Origin: Pseudomonadota bacterium
GTDB taxonomy: Bacteria > Bdellovibrionota > UBA2428
Direction: 5' to 3'
Length of the DNA: 64,000 nucleotides
NCBI GenBank assembly: GCA_018001635.1
Contig: JAGNHS010000005.1
Coordinates: 1-64,000 of the forward strand
Shown here in pieces: positions 1 through 8,420 of this stretch (position 1 is its first letter; each line of letters begins with the position of its first letter). Made by a program: the position numbers and the translations under genes. The notes beneath the pieces are model-generated. The model was given only the letters and a program-made list of their open reading frames with translations, searched no databases and was not told the origin of the DNA.

Positions 1-791
1 AATCCAATTTTTTTACTCAAATCGATCAGCCAATCGCGATGTTCATCGCTCAAGTCTTTATTATAAATTAATGCGCGCAGTCTCAAATAAAGTGAATTTT
101 CATGACTAAAAGGGTCCCACGTTTTATACAAACTATGCATATGTCCGGTATCTAGCAAAATCCATTCTTTGCTTTTTTTGCTATAAACAACTTGATGCTC
201 GCCAAAGTCCGAGATTCTATCGAAAGGCGCAATTGTTTTAGAAAATTTTATAAGGGCTTCTTCAGCCTCTAAACGAGTCGCCGAATCTATTTTGGAATTT
301 TCACCGAGAAAAGCCGTTAAATCAAAATCTTTATCCACCACTTCAACAGCAACAAATTGCATTTTTTTATGTGCGAAAATTTGTGGTGTTCTCACTCCCA
401 CCACTTGAAGCGCCTTCATCCCTTCTACAAAGTAATCTATAAAATTAACAAATGGAGTTTCATGTCTAAATTTGTCGTAGGAAGTATTGCCGTTTTCTAA
501 AGGAATCCTTAATGCAATTTCAGAGCTTGAATTTTTAAGGCCCTGAAGTGCTTTAACCTTAAGTATTTTAGTAACGCCACCTTCTCCCAACTCTTCAATG
601 ACCTTAAAGCGATATCGCCCTCCCTCAAAAATCACTTCATCACCGGGTTGAATAGCCTTCAGTTTTTCGACATAATCTGAAACTTGCACACCTTTTTTAT
701 CAAATAAGGCGACTTCTTTTGCGCACAGTAATTGGGAGAGCCAAAAGAGACCTAATAAAAAGCGATTTTTTATGAGCTGCTCCCAAAGCAT
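1..791 (-). CDS. Exported protein-kinase-like protein (3' end beyond window)
   Basis: The frame is open from an ATG at 791 to the left edge, giving 263 codons. The first ~24 residues look like a Sec signal peptide (hydrophobic run FLLGLFWLSQLLCA, then KE). The mature part has a glycine-rich loop (GEGGVTKILKV, about residue 68), an ALRI stretch where a VAIK lysine would sit, and WILLDTG in the position of a DFG motif. The HRD-like catalytic loop is not clearly recognisable, so the fold is probably kinase or aminoglycoside-phosphotransferase-like and may be degenerate. A sigma-28-like promoter lies just upstream. Role unknown; a second, better conserved exported kinase lies at 12073. The signal peptide and frame are seen; the kinase fold is inferred. 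Confidence 0.6.
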   Translation of the reverse strand, partial: MLWEQLIKNRFLLGLFWLSQLLCAKEVALFDKKGVQVSDYVEKLKAIQPGDEVIFEGGRYRFKVIEELGEGGVTKILKVKALQGLKNSSSEIALRIPLENGNTSYDKFRHETPFVNFIDYFVEGMKALQVVGVRTPQIFAHKKMQFVAVEVVDKDFDLTAFLGENSKIDSATRLEAEEALIKFSKTIAPFDRISDFGEHQVVYSKKSKEWILLDTGHMHSLYKTWDPFSHENSLYLRLRALIYNKDLSDEHRDWLIDLSKKIG

Positions 792-800
792 ACTATTATT

Positions 801-827
801 CTATCGGAAGTAATGAATCGTGGTTTG
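801..827 (-). promoter_or_regulatory. Sigma-28 (FliA)-like promoter of the left-edge gene
   Basis: On the minus strand, CAAA, a 15-nt spacer and TCCGATAG resemble the FliA consensus TAAA-N15-GCCGATAA. The -10 box ends 9 nt before the ATG at 791, so the mRNA would have almost no leader. This is the weakest match of the set, but it has the right spacing and position. Confidence 0.45.
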
Positions 828-837
828 AGCACCCAAG

Positions 838-885
838 CTTTCGTCTTAACAATCAGGGCAATTGTTAAGACGAAAGGGCTTTTTC
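838..885 (+). terminator. 16-bp perfect hairpin followed by a T-run, in a divergent spacer
   Basis: 838-853 and 861-876 are perfectly complementary (16 bp, 7-nt loop) and are followed on the + strand by GGCTTTTTC. It has the form of a rho-independent terminator, yet both flanking genes start here and none ends here. It could terminate a short transcript, insulate divergent promoters, or be an operator or repeat. An imperfect copy of the arm (AATTGTTAAG...CGAAA) follows at about 898-930. Confidence 0.45.
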
Positions 886-930
886 AGAGGGAAAATCAAT
901 TGTTAAGTTAAGCTTTTATTAAGGCGAAAA

Positions 931-975
931 TAAGTTTTAGTTAAAATGAGCATTTTGGCTAAAACTTAACTTTTT
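931..975 (+). terminator. Second hairpin plus T-run upstream of the lipoprotein gene
   Basis: The arms 931-940 and 959-968 pair over 10 bp. After a 2-nt mismatch an inner 5-bp stem (943-947 with 952-956) closes a 4-nt loop. AC and five Ts follow. Like the hairpin at 838, it sits between divergent starts, so a classic gene terminator role is not obvious. Confidence 0.4.
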
Positions 976-998
976 CTTCTATTGTGTCGAAATATAAT
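971..998 (+). promoter_or_regulatory. Probable sigma-70 promoter giving a leaderless lipoprotein mRNA
   Basis: A perfect -10 box TATAAT lies at 993-998 with a weak -35 (TTTTTC, 971-976) 16 nt upstream. The -10 ends 6 nt before the ATG at 1005 and no good Shine-Dalgarno is present, so transcription should start at or next to the start codon. Confidence 0.5.
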
Positions 999-1004
999 GG
1001 AAGC

Positions 1005-2048
1005 ATGAGAAGCATTCACAGTTTATTTATCATATTAGGACTTCTTCTTTTACAATACTGCACTGGTAGCAGTAAAAACTCTTCAAGAGGTGTTGCTAGT
1101 AGCAGTGGTGAGGTAGGAACAAATGGAAATGGAAATGGTGGAGATGGAATAACTTCTGCCTTTGGAGTTAAAGTAGACTGGGGTTCTCCAACTATAAATA
1201 AAGATGTGGCTGATAACCTTGCACCTTCGGGTTACTCAGCAGAGCAAGTCTTCTTCCAGGAGCCCGCTACAACCTCGGAATGGAGTAAATTCTGTTTTGA
1301 CAACAACAATGCTGGCGGCTGCCGAAAGCATTCCACAAGCGTGAGAGATACTATTAAAAACAACCCCAGCTTAATGCGTGGTTTAATGCTCATGTTTTAC
1401 AAACGAAGCTGTGCCAGTGGTAGCTCATGCACTCCCGTATCTGCTGGTGTCATTAACGCGACCGTCAGGACTCATCAAATGGCTATAAGGTCTCAAAGCG
1501 GAACTATGGTCCTCTCTAACGAACAAACTTTCTCTTATCCTTCTGGAGCTTCTTCAGGAGCATGTTCTGCCAATAATAGCGGAAATTTTGTGCAGTATAT
1601 GCCAGCAGACCCGCAACCTTTTACAAGTGTCGACATCATCGATGAAGCCTCTTTAGTTCATTCCGGGTCGGGCGATTATTATAACAACATTTATATCACG
1701 AGCGCTGTGGCTATTTTCTCTGGATTAGTGCCAGTAGGTAATGCTGGAGTTCCCTTTGCTTTTGATTTAATTCCATCGAATAATCCTGAAAAACGTTATT
1801 TCGGATTCTATGGCGATGAAAGCTCTGCCACTGCAGCTTTTAACAACGGAAATATTTCTGCCTTTTATATGGGTTCAAAAGGGATAGGAACAATAAATTC
1901 CGCATCCGCTTCAAGCATCACTCAAGCCGCAGACCGAGTCGTTACTGGAATCTGTATTGCTGGAACCAAGACTGTAGGAAGCACCACTCGACCCTTAGTT
2001 TTAAAGATGACTGTTAAAACCTATAACCCTAAACTTGCGAAAATCTAG
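1005..2048 (+). CDS. Exported lipoprotein of unknown function
   Basis: 347 aa from the ATG at 1005. This start places a lipoprotein signal peptide directly at the N-terminus: RSIH, a leucine-rich core and the lipobox L-Q-Y-C with Cys near residue 20. An upstream in-frame GTG at 984 would only add seven polar residues. After the Cys comes a Ser/Gly/Asn-rich linker (about residues 21-45), then a domain of ~300 residues with several cysteines (for example SCASGSSC and GACSANN), consistent with disulfides outside the cytoplasm. I recognise no family. It is monocistronic, with the translation operon downstream. The lipoprotein call is strong; the function is unknown. Confidence 0.75.
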   Translation: MRSIHSLFIILGLLLLQYCTGSSKNSSRGVASSSGEVGTNGNGNGGDGITSAFGVKVDWGSPTINKDVADNLAPSGYSAEQVFFQEPATTSEWSKFCFDNNNAGGCRKHSTSVRDTIKNNPSLMRGLMLMFYKRSCASGSSCTPVSAGVINATVRTHQMAIRSQSGTMVLSNEQTFSYPSGASSGACSANNSGNFVQYMPADPQPFTSVDIIDEASLVHSGSGDYYNNIYITSAVAIFSGLVPVGNAGVPFAFDLIPSNNPEKRYFGFYGDESSATAAFNNGNISAFYMGSKGIGTINSASASSITQAADRVVTGICIAGTKTVGSTTRPLVLKMTVKTYNPKLAKI

Positions 2049-2173
2049 AAGTTTTTTCAAGTTTAGTTAAATGCTTCTTGAGTCACTATTAATATTAGAG
2101 TGCTTTATTTCTAGGCTTTAGCGGCTTGAAAGCTTTGCAAAACAAGACTATATCTACCGCCTTAGGGTTTCGA

Positions 2174-2212
2174 CCCGTGACAGTTGAATTTTCTTTCACG
2201 GGCTAAAAGCCC
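2174..2212 (+). promoter_or_regulatory. Possible leader with mutually exclusive hairpins before rimP
   Basis: CCCGTGA (2174-2180) pairs with TCACGGG (2196-2202). The same GGG (2200-2202) can instead form GGGCT-AAA-AGCCC (2200-2212). The two stems exclude each other, and the element lies ~80 nt ahead of the first gene of the rimP-nusA-infB operon, which is feedback-regulated by NusA in other bacteria. No clear T-run follows, so an attenuator is only a suggestion. Confidence 0.35.
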
Positions 2213-2290
2213 CGGGAAGGAAAATTTCATTGCGATACTTCGTTTTACCCCTCAGTAAATCTTGATCGTAGTGAGAATAGGTGGACAGTT

Positions 2291-2833
2291 TTGTCGATTT
2301 ATAAAAGCCAGTTAGAGCTAGAATTGATTGCTAAAGTTGAACCTGTCGTCACTAGTTTAAATTACCTTTTGCGCGACCTCGAAGTGCTCGGAAAAAGCTC
2401 ACCTACCATTCGAATTACCATCGATAAAAGCTCGGAAGCAGTCGGTATTGACGATTGTGAGATCGTGCATCAAAAGCTCTCCCCTATGTTCGATCTTTGG
2501 GACCCAGTTCCTGGTGCTTATACTCTCGAACTCTCTAGCCCCGGTGAAGAAGCCCCCATGCGCCTCATCAGTCATTTTGAAGAAGCACTTGGCGGCAATA
2601 TTCGTTTTGAAACACGCGAGGCACTTCCACTTCCTGAGCCCTTTAAACCCCGCAGAAGATGGGCTGGTAAATTAGAAAAAATTGATCAAGACAATAAGAC
2701 CATATCCTTAAGTGATTCTATGGGAACCCACGTGGTTCCTTTTGAACAAATTCAATCAGCGTTTTGGGTGCGAGAATGGACCGCTAAAGATAATGCTCAA
2801 AACTCTTTAGGCCATAATAGGAAAGGAATGTAA
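2291..2833 (+). CDS. rimP: Ribosome maturation factor RimP
   Basis: 180 aa. RimP binds the 30S subunit during its late assembly. The family signature is clear: RITIDK, then IDDCEIVHQKLSPM, then PGAYTLELSSPGEEAPM around residues 40-90, followed by the SH3-like C-terminal domain ending near FWVREW. The best start is the TTG at 2291, with GGTGGA a few bases upstream. The length is slightly above the usual 150-170 aa because of a short polar tail. It is the first gene of the rimP-nusA-infB-truB-rpsO-pnp run and ends one base before the nusA ATG, so translational coupling is likely. Confidence 0.93.
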   Translation: MSIYKSQLELELIAKVEPVVTSLNYLLRDLEVLGKSSPTIRITIDKSSEAVGIDDCEIVHQKLSPMFDLWDPVPGAYTLELSSPGEEAPMRLISHFEEALGGNIRFETREALPLPEPFKPRRRWAGKLEKIDQDNKTISLSDSMGTHVVPFEQIQSAFWVREWTAKDNAQNSLGHNRKGM

Positions 2834-2834
2834 A

Positions 2835-4250
2835 ATGGGACTAAATATTACCGAGTTGGAAAAAGTTATTGATCAACTAGGAAAAGATAAGGGAATTGAT
2901 AAACAATTGCTCATTTCTGCCATCGAAGAAGCTCTTTTGGCGGTGGCTCGTAAGAAGTATGGCCCCCTTCGAGAAATCGAAGCACGTTATAACGACGAAT
3001 TAGGAGAAGTAGAACTTTTTCAATTCATGAACGTTGTTGAAAAAGTTAAAGATCGTGAAAAAGAAATTTCTTTCGATGAAGCTAAAACTTTCGATGAAAA
3101 CGTTTTGCTCGGCGATAGTATCGGTATCAAATTAGACACCTCTCACATTTCTCGAATTGCAGCTCAAACTGCAAAACAAGTCATTGTTCAAAAAGTTCGC
3201 GATGCTGAACGCGAAATCATTTTCAACGAATTCCAACACCGTAAAGGTGAAGTCATTATGGGATTGGTCCGACGCGTGGATCGTGGAGCTGTCATTGTCG
3301 ACCTCGGTCGCACAGAAGGCTACATGCCCATTAAGGAGCAAATTCCTGAAGAACCCTACAATCCCGGCGATAGAATTCAAGCTTATCTTTCGGATGTGCA
3401 ATTAACTCCAAAAGGGCCAAGAATCATACTTTCAAGGGCTTGCCCAGAATACCTCATCACTCTCTTCTCAAATGAGGTTCCCGAAATTCGCGAAGGTTTG
3501 ATTGAAATCAAAGGAGCCGCACGCGATCCAGGAGTGCGCGCTAAAGTGGCCGTAATCTCTAAAGACTCCGACATCGACCCTGTTGGAGCTTGCGTAGGCG
3601 TTAGAGGAAGCCGTGTACAAAATATCGTTCAAGAGCTTCGTGGAGAACGAATTGATATCGTTCCTTGGGATGAAGATATTTCACGTTTTGTGTGTAATGC
3701 ACTCTCTCCTGCTGAAATTCAAAAAGTTATTATCGACGACGACAATCGTTCCATTGAAGTCATTGTGGGCGACGACAATCTTTCTTTAGCTATCGGTAAA
3801 CGAGGGCAAAACGTAAGATTGGCCAGCCAATTAACAAAATGGAAATTAGATATTGTGTCTGAAACAGATATGGCTCTTCGCATGGCCGAAGCCAAATATC
3901 GCCTCATGCTCATATCTGAAGTTTCTGAAACTCAAGCGATGGCTCTCTTTCAAGGTGGCTTGAACTCAGCTCATGACGTTGTTGTGGCTGATGCTTCTCA
4001 ACTCGCAGAGGTTCCAGGATTCGACGCTACAAGCGCTGAAACACTTATTAAAAATGCAAAGGCGTGTATCGCCAGCGGTGCCGCGGATCAACCCGTGCCC
4101 GAATCAATAACCAAACCCTTTACAAGTAAAAAGAAGGGCAAAGGCGGAAGCAAGGATGACTCTCAAGGCACTGAAATGTCTTCTATGGAAGAAAAGCTTA
4201 GAGCGGAACTCGCTGCCCACGAAAAGGAAAAAACATCTGAAGGCAAGTAA
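2835..4250 (+). CDS. nusA: Transcription termination/antitermination factor NusA
   Basis: 471 aa. NusA binds RNA polymerase and nascent RNA and modulates pausing, termination and antitermination. Domains in order: N-terminal RNAP-binding domain (about 1-135), S1 domain (from GEVIMGLVRRVDRGAV, ~138-205), KH1 (~230-300, with VGACVGVRGSRVQ) and KH2 (~305-370, with LSLAIGKRGQNVRLA). These are followed by one helix-hairpin-helix-like repeat (LAEVPGFDATSAE, ~393) and a Lys/Ser/Glu-rich tail. The length fits family members that lack the full duplicated acidic repeats of E. coli. GGAATGTAAAATG places the ATG right after the rimP stop. Part of the translation operon. Confidence 0.96.
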   Translation: MGLNITELEKVIDQLGKDKGIDKQLLISAIEEALLAVARKKYGPLREIEARYNDELGEVELFQFMNVVEKVKDREKEISFDEAKTFDENVLLGDSIGIKLDTSHISRIAAQTAKQVIVQKVRDAEREIIFNEFQHRKGEVIMGLVRRVDRGAVIVDLGRTEGYMPIKEQIPEEPYNPGDRIQAYLSDVQLTPKGPRIILSRACPEYLITLFSNEVPEIREGLIEIKGAARDPGVRAKVAVISKDSDIDPVGACVGVRGSRVQNIVQELRGERIDIVPWDEDISRFVCNALSPAEIQKVIIDDDNRSIEVIVGDDNLSLAIGKRGQNVRLASQLTKWKLDIVSETDMALRMAEAKYRLMLISEVSETQAMALFQGGLNSAHDVVVADASQLAEVPGFDATSAETLIKNAKACIASGAADQPVPESITKPFTSKKKGKGGSKDDSQGTEMSSMEEKLRAELAAHEKEKTSEGK

Positions 4251-4277
4251 TTGGCTTTTGATGAAAAAGGTGACGGC

Positions 4278-7088
4278 ATGAAGGTATTTGAACTCGCTAA
4301 AGAATTAGACTTTAAGGCCTTAGAACTGATCGATAAGGTTAGAACTTTAAATCTTAAAATTAAAAATCACATGTCGGATTTAAGCGACGATGAAGTAGTT
4401 AAGATTAAAGAGTTTCTCGATTCTGAGAAAAAAGGTGTTGAAGAGGCGCCTAAAAAACGGATCCGCAAAACAGAATCATCGACTGTTAAAAGACGTCCCG
4501 TCGTTATAACGCGAACTAAAGAAATCACTGAAAATGCAGAATCGACTGCTGCTGTTTCTGATGGTGCGGCTGAAACTTCGCAAGAAGTAGAAACACAAAT
4601 TCCAGTGCTTGAAACCAGCGCAGAACAAACAAGCGCTGAAATTGAAGCTCCTGCTTCTGAAGCTCCTGCGGAAGAAGTTGCTACCACTCCTATAACTGCG
4701 TCAGCTCCTCCGACTGCCGCTCCAGTGCAAGCTGCAACTCCAGCAACTCCTGCACCTGTTCAAAGGGTTGTAGAAACTCGCATTGAGCAGAAAAAAGAAA
4801 ATGCCACACCTTCTCGCTATAGCGTTATTCGAGTGGCTTCAAAAGCGGCCCACGAAGAGCGCTTAGCTCGTCCGTTGATTGTTAAAGAAGCTCCCGAAGT
4901 TGAAGAAAAACCCGCCAGTTCTCGAAAAACTGCCGACGGAAAAACTGAAGGGGGCCAATGGACTGCCGATGGAATTATCCGCGAAATTCAACGCGAAGAA
5001 ATTCAAAAGAAAAAAACTTCTACGCCCAAAGACGAAGAAGTTAATCTCTTCAAATCTACGGATTATTTACGTAGAGAGAGAGTCTACCAACCTAAGAAAA
5101 AGAAAGTGGCCATTGGCCGTGGATCTCAAAAAATATCCACTGTTGAAATGAGCTCTAAGAAAAAATTTGTAACATTCAATGACACTATGTCAGTAGTTGA
5201 ATTAGCCGATCAGCTTCGCGTTAAGGTCATTGATGTTTTAAGAAAACTCGCCACACTCGGCGTAGAAAAACCTGACGATCTCGAAGGTCCGCAGGAATGG
5301 TTCCTCGATTTAGATACTATTCAAATCGTGGCTGGCGAATTTCAATATGAAGTCAAAGACGCCACAGTGTCTGAAGAGAAAATTATTCAATCTGCGCAGA
5401 ACGCTAGCCCAGATGAAGATGCTAACTTAAAAGCTCGTGGACCTGTTGTGACCATCATGGGTCACGTCGATCACGGTAAAACTTCGATTCTCGATCTTAT
5501 TCGTAAATCTCGTGTAGTGGCCGGCGAAGCGGGTGGAATCACTCAGCATATTGGCGCCTACATGATTGATTACGAACAAGCTTTAGCCAATCTTAAAGCT
5601 CTTCAGAGCACTAAAGAAGATGCTAAAAAAGCCAAGAAAGACAAAGCCAAAGAAGCTCCTAAAAAAAGCTCAACGGCTAAGCACTCAGACACTATCACTT
5701 TCTTAGACACTCCTGGCCACGCGGCCTTCTCAGCCATGAGATCTCGCGGCGCTAAAGTTACAGACATTGTTATTCTTGTAGTATCTGCAACTGAAGGTGT
5801 GATGCCTCAAACTCGCGAAGCTCTCGATCACGCTAAAGCTTCTGGAGTTCCTATTATTGTTGCCGTAAACAAAATGGATCTCCCTGACGCCAATTTTGAT
5901 CGATCTCTTCAACAGCTTTCTGAGTTGGGACTTGTTCCTGAAGCTTGGGGTGGGGACACTATGTTTATTCCTGTGTCTGGTTTAACCGGACTTGGAATGG
6001 ATAAGCTTTTAGAAGCCATTCAACTACAAGCGGAAGTTTTAGAACTTAAGGCTAATTTTGAAGTTGTTGCTGAAGGTTCAATTGTTGAAGCTCACTTAGA
6101 TAAAGGTCGCGGTCCTATGGCGACTGCGCTCATTCAAAACGGTGTTCTCAAGCAAGGTGACTTCGTTGTTGCTGGTAAATGCTTTGGTCGAGTTCGCGCA
6201 TTAATAGACGATCAAGGTCGACAAATTAAAGAAGCCGGCCCTTCCACACCCGTGGCAGTGCTTGGACTTGATTCTGTTCCAGAAGCTGGAGACCAGCTCA
6301 ATGCTGTTAGCAATGAACGCGCCGCTAAAGATTTGATTGAACTTCGATCGACTAAGGAAAAAGAAGAAAAAGAAAAGAGCTCAAGAAAAATGAGCCTTGA
6401 AGATCTCTATCTTCGCATGAACGAAGGCAGCATTATAGAACTTCCGTTGGTGATTAAAGCCGACGTCAAAGGTTCTGCAGAAGCCATTCAAGGAGCCTTG
6501 CTACGATTACCTTCTGATAAAATCAGAATTAAAGTGGTCGCTTCTTCCGTAGGTGGAATTACAGAAAGTGACGTTCTATTAGCGTCTGCTTCTGGAGCCA
6601 TCGTATTGGGATTCAACGTTCGTCCCGACAGCAAAAGCAAAAACGAAGCTGAACGCCGAGGCGTTGAAGTTAAGACATACGATATTATTTACAATCTCAT
6701 TGATGATGTCAGAAAAGCCATGGAAGGCTTACTCACTCCTGAGACTAAAGAAGTTGAACTTGGAAAAGCTGAAGTTAGAAACGTCTTTAATCTCAGTAAA
6801 TCTGGAACTGTGGCGGGTTGTTTTGTCATTGAAGGTAAAATTCCTCGAACAGCGCTCGTGCGATTGCTCCGCGATAGCCGCGTAGTTTACACAGGAAAGC
6901 TTTCAGGTCTTCGCCGATTTAAAGACGAAGCTAAGGAAGTCGCCAAAGGTTATGAGTGCGGTATGAGTTTAGAAAATTATATGGATATTAAAGTGGGCGA
7001 TGTTATCGAAGCCTATAAGCATGAAAATGTGGCCGTCACTTTGGAATCTGCAAGTCCCAATAACAAGGGAAATCAGCCGCAAGCTTAA
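4278..7088 (+). CDS. infB: Translation initiation factor IF-2
   Basis: 936 aa from the ATG at 4278, preceded by AAAGGTGA. A TTG at 4251, directly after the nusA stop, is in frame but would add nine atypical residues, while [10 protein letters not shown] is the normal IF2 N-terminus. IF2 is the GTPase that recruits fMet-tRNA to the 30S subunit. Layout: IF2_N (1-50), Ala/Pro/Glu-rich linker (~60-290), second IF2_N (~304-355), then the G domain with GHVDHGKT (~394), DTPGH (~476) and NKMD (~531), followed by domains II-IV. Unusual: about 40 Lys/Ala-rich residues are inserted between the switch I segment ([10 protein letters not shown]) and DTPGH, where most IF2 proteins have under 15. Confidence 0.95.
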   Translation: MKVFELAKELDFKALELIDKVRTLNLKIKNHMSDLSDDEVVKIKEFLDSEKKGVEEAPKKRIRKTESSTVKRRPVVITRTKEITENAESTAAVSDGAAETSQEVETQIPVLETSAEQTSAEIEAPASEAPAEEVATTPITASAPPTAAPVQAATPATPAPVQRVVETRIEQKKENATPSRYSVIRVASKAAHEERLARPLIVKEAPEVEEKPASSRKTADGKTEGGQWTADGIIREIQREEIQKKKTSTPKDEEVNLFKSTDYLRRERVYQPKKKKVAIGRGSQKISTVEMSSKKKFVTFNDTMSVVELADQLRVKVIDVLRKLATLGVEKPDDLEGPQEWFLDLDTIQIVAGEFQYEVKDATVSEEKIIQSAQNASPDEDANLKARGPVVTIMGHVDHGKTSILDLIRKSRVVAGEAGGITQHIGAYMIDYEQALANLKALQSTKEDAKKAKKDKAKEAPKKSSTAKHSDTITFLDTPGHAAFSAMRSRGAKVTDIVILVVSATEGVMPQTREALDHAKASGVPIIVAVNKMDLPDANFDRSLQQLSELGLVPEAWGGDTMFIPVSGLTGLGMDKLLEAIQLQAEVLELKANFEVVAEGSIVEAHLDKGRGPMATALIQNGVLKQGDFVVAGKCFGRVRALIDDQGRQIKEAGPSTPVAVLGLDSVPEAGDQLNAVSNERAAKDLIELRSTKEKEEKEKSSRKMSLEDLYLRMNEGSIIELPLVIKADVKGSAEAIQGALLRLPSDKIRIKVVASSVGGITESDVLLASASGAIVLGFNVRPDSKSKNEAERRGVEVKTYDIIYNLIDDVRKAMEGLLTPETKEVELGKAEVRNVFNLSKSGTVAGCFVIEGKIPRTALVRLLRDSRVVYTGKLSGLRRFKDEAKEVAKGYECGMSLENYMDIKVGDVIEAYKHENVAVTLESASPNNKGNQPQA

Positions 7089-7099
7089 AGGAAATTTCG

Positions 7100-8062
7100 A
7101 TGGGTTTAGCGCTGCTCTGGAAAAAAGCGGGACTTGGATCCCAAGATTTACTTTTTTCTTTTAAACGTACGTATTCGCTCAATTCTTTGTCGGGAAGATA
7201 CGGCATTGGGCATAGTGGAACTCTTGACCCCTTTGCTGAAGGCCTCCTTTTAGTGGCTTGGAATGAGGGTTTAAAAATTCTTCATGCTTTTCAAAAACTT
7301 CCCAAAACCTATGAAGTTGAAATGCTCTTGGGCGTGACCTCTGCCTCTCATGACACCGAACTCACTTTAGATTTTTCTAAGGCTGAAGAATGCTTAGAAA
7401 AGGGAAAGCAAATCAGCGAAGAGTTTTTAAAGAAGTTCTTAGAAAAAAAGGTAGGTAGCTTTAAGCAAGTTCCTCCTCAATATTCAGCCATTAAAGTGAA
7501 TGGTCATCGCGCCTATAAATTTGCACGCCGGGGCGAAAGCGTAGAGCTTAAGGCTCGCGATTCAACCCTTCATGCCGCCAAGCACCTCAGTTGGTCTACT
7601 GTTGAAGTTGAGGGTTACAGGCTGTGGAAATGGACCTTTGAAGTGAAAGTCTCTTCAGGAACCTATATTCGAAGTTTTGCACGAGACTGGGGGCAAGAGC
7701 TCGTGGGCCAAGAAGCTGTTTTAGACCGTCTTGTAAGAGTGGCCATAGGCCCCTTTCATAAAAGTGAAGAGAAATGTCCCTATTTCATTAAATTAAGTGA
7801 TTTAGAGCAATACTTTGATGTGCTTTCTTTGAGCCAAGAGGAAACACGACAAGTGCGTCACGGGGTTATTCCTGCAATTCCCCAATCCAAGCGCGCTCAA
7901 TTGCTTATGAGCCCCTCTGGACAAGCCGTGGCTTGGAGAGAGGCGGGAAATCCGCGTTTGGCTCGTGTTTTCTCAGGCGACCCCTTTGCCTCTGCTGCAT
8001 CCATGCCGATTTCAGGTCTTTCTGAGAAGAGCTTGGTTGCCTCGTCAGTAAAAATACACTAA
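7100..8062 (+). CDS. truB: tRNA pseudouridine(55) synthase TruB
   Basis: 320 aa. It makes pseudouridine 55 in the T-loop of tRNAs. The catalytic motif is GHSGTLDPFAEG, with the nucleophile Asp near residue 43. Other family landmarks are the KTYEVEMLLGV strand, VPPQYSAIKVNGHRAYKFAR and the SSGTYIRSFARDWG block. The start ATG at 7100 has AAGGAAA upstream. It follows infB by 11 bases, with no rbfA between them, which is the usual order in many bacteria. The C-terminal ~80 residues are poorly conserved. Its stop codon lies inside a FliA-like promoter motif ahead of rpsO. Confidence 0.93.
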   Translation: MGLALLWKKAGLGSQDLLFSFKRTYSLNSLSGRYGIGHSGTLDPFAEGLLLVAWNEGLKILHAFQKLPKTYEVEMLLGVTSASHDTELTLDFSKAEECLEKGKQISEEFLKKFLEKKVGSFKQVPPQYSAIKVNGHRAYKFARRGESVELKARDSTLHAAKHLSWSTVEVEGYRLWKWTFEVKVSSGTYIRSFARDWGQELVGQEAVLDRLVRVAIGPFHKSEEKCPYFIKLSDLEQYFDVLSLSQEETRQVRHGVIPAIPQSKRAQLLMSPSGQAVAWREAGNPRLARVFSGDPFASAASMPISGLSEKSLVASSVKIH

Positions 8063-8076
8063 ATAAATGCCGATAA
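8049..8076 (+). promoter_or_regulatory. FliA-like motif upstream of rpsO
   Basis: TAAA (8049-8052), a 16-nt spacer and a perfect GCCGATAA (8069-8076) overlap the end of truB. Unlike the other motifs here, it precedes a ribosomal protein gene with a normal AGGAG ribosome-binding site, so it may be coincidental. Confidence 0.35.
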
Positions 8077-8092
8077 TTAGGAGAAAAAGATA

Positions 8093-8362
8093 ATGTCGAT
8101 TACCCGCGAAGAAAAAACGAAAGCTATTGAGCAAAGTCGTCTACACGACAAAGATTCAGGTTCTGCTGAAGTTCAAATCTCAATCATTACTAAAAGAATT
8201 AACAATTTGACTGGTCACTTCAAAACCCACGTCAAAGACTTCCATTCAAGAAATGGACTTTTGAAACTTGTCGGACAGCGTCGTCGTTTGTTGACCTACC
8301 TTCGCAATGTTTCAGCAGATCGTTATAATAAGCTAGTTGGCGAACTTGGATTACGTAAGTAG
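8093..8362 (+). CDS. rpsO: 30S ribosomal protein S15
   Basis: 89 aa, the standard S15 length. S15 binds the central domain of 16S rRNA early in assembly and forms bridges to the 50S. The diagnostic segments are all present: [22 protein letters not shown] (about residues 22-43), the [20 protein letters not shown] helix, and a C-terminal Y[10 protein letters not shown]. A good AGGAG lies 9 nt before the ATG. It is followed 58 bases later by pnp, an arrangement conserved across proteobacteria. In other species S15 represses its own mRNA; no specific operator is visible here. Confidence 0.97.
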   Translation: MSITREEKTKAIEQSRLHDKDSGSAEVQISIITKRINNLTGHFKTHVKDFHSRNGLLKLVGQRRRLLTYLRNVSADRYNKLVGELGLRK

Positions 8363-8420
8363 TCTTAACCTGTTAGCCAAAAACAATTTTTCTAACGAAA
8401 TAAAAGCTTAAGGATCACAC

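Noticed and set aside
4367-4687. A 106-codon minus-strand reading frame in infB
   Set aside because: Ser/Ala/Thr-rich mirror of the Ala/Glu-rich IF2 linker; no signal or family.
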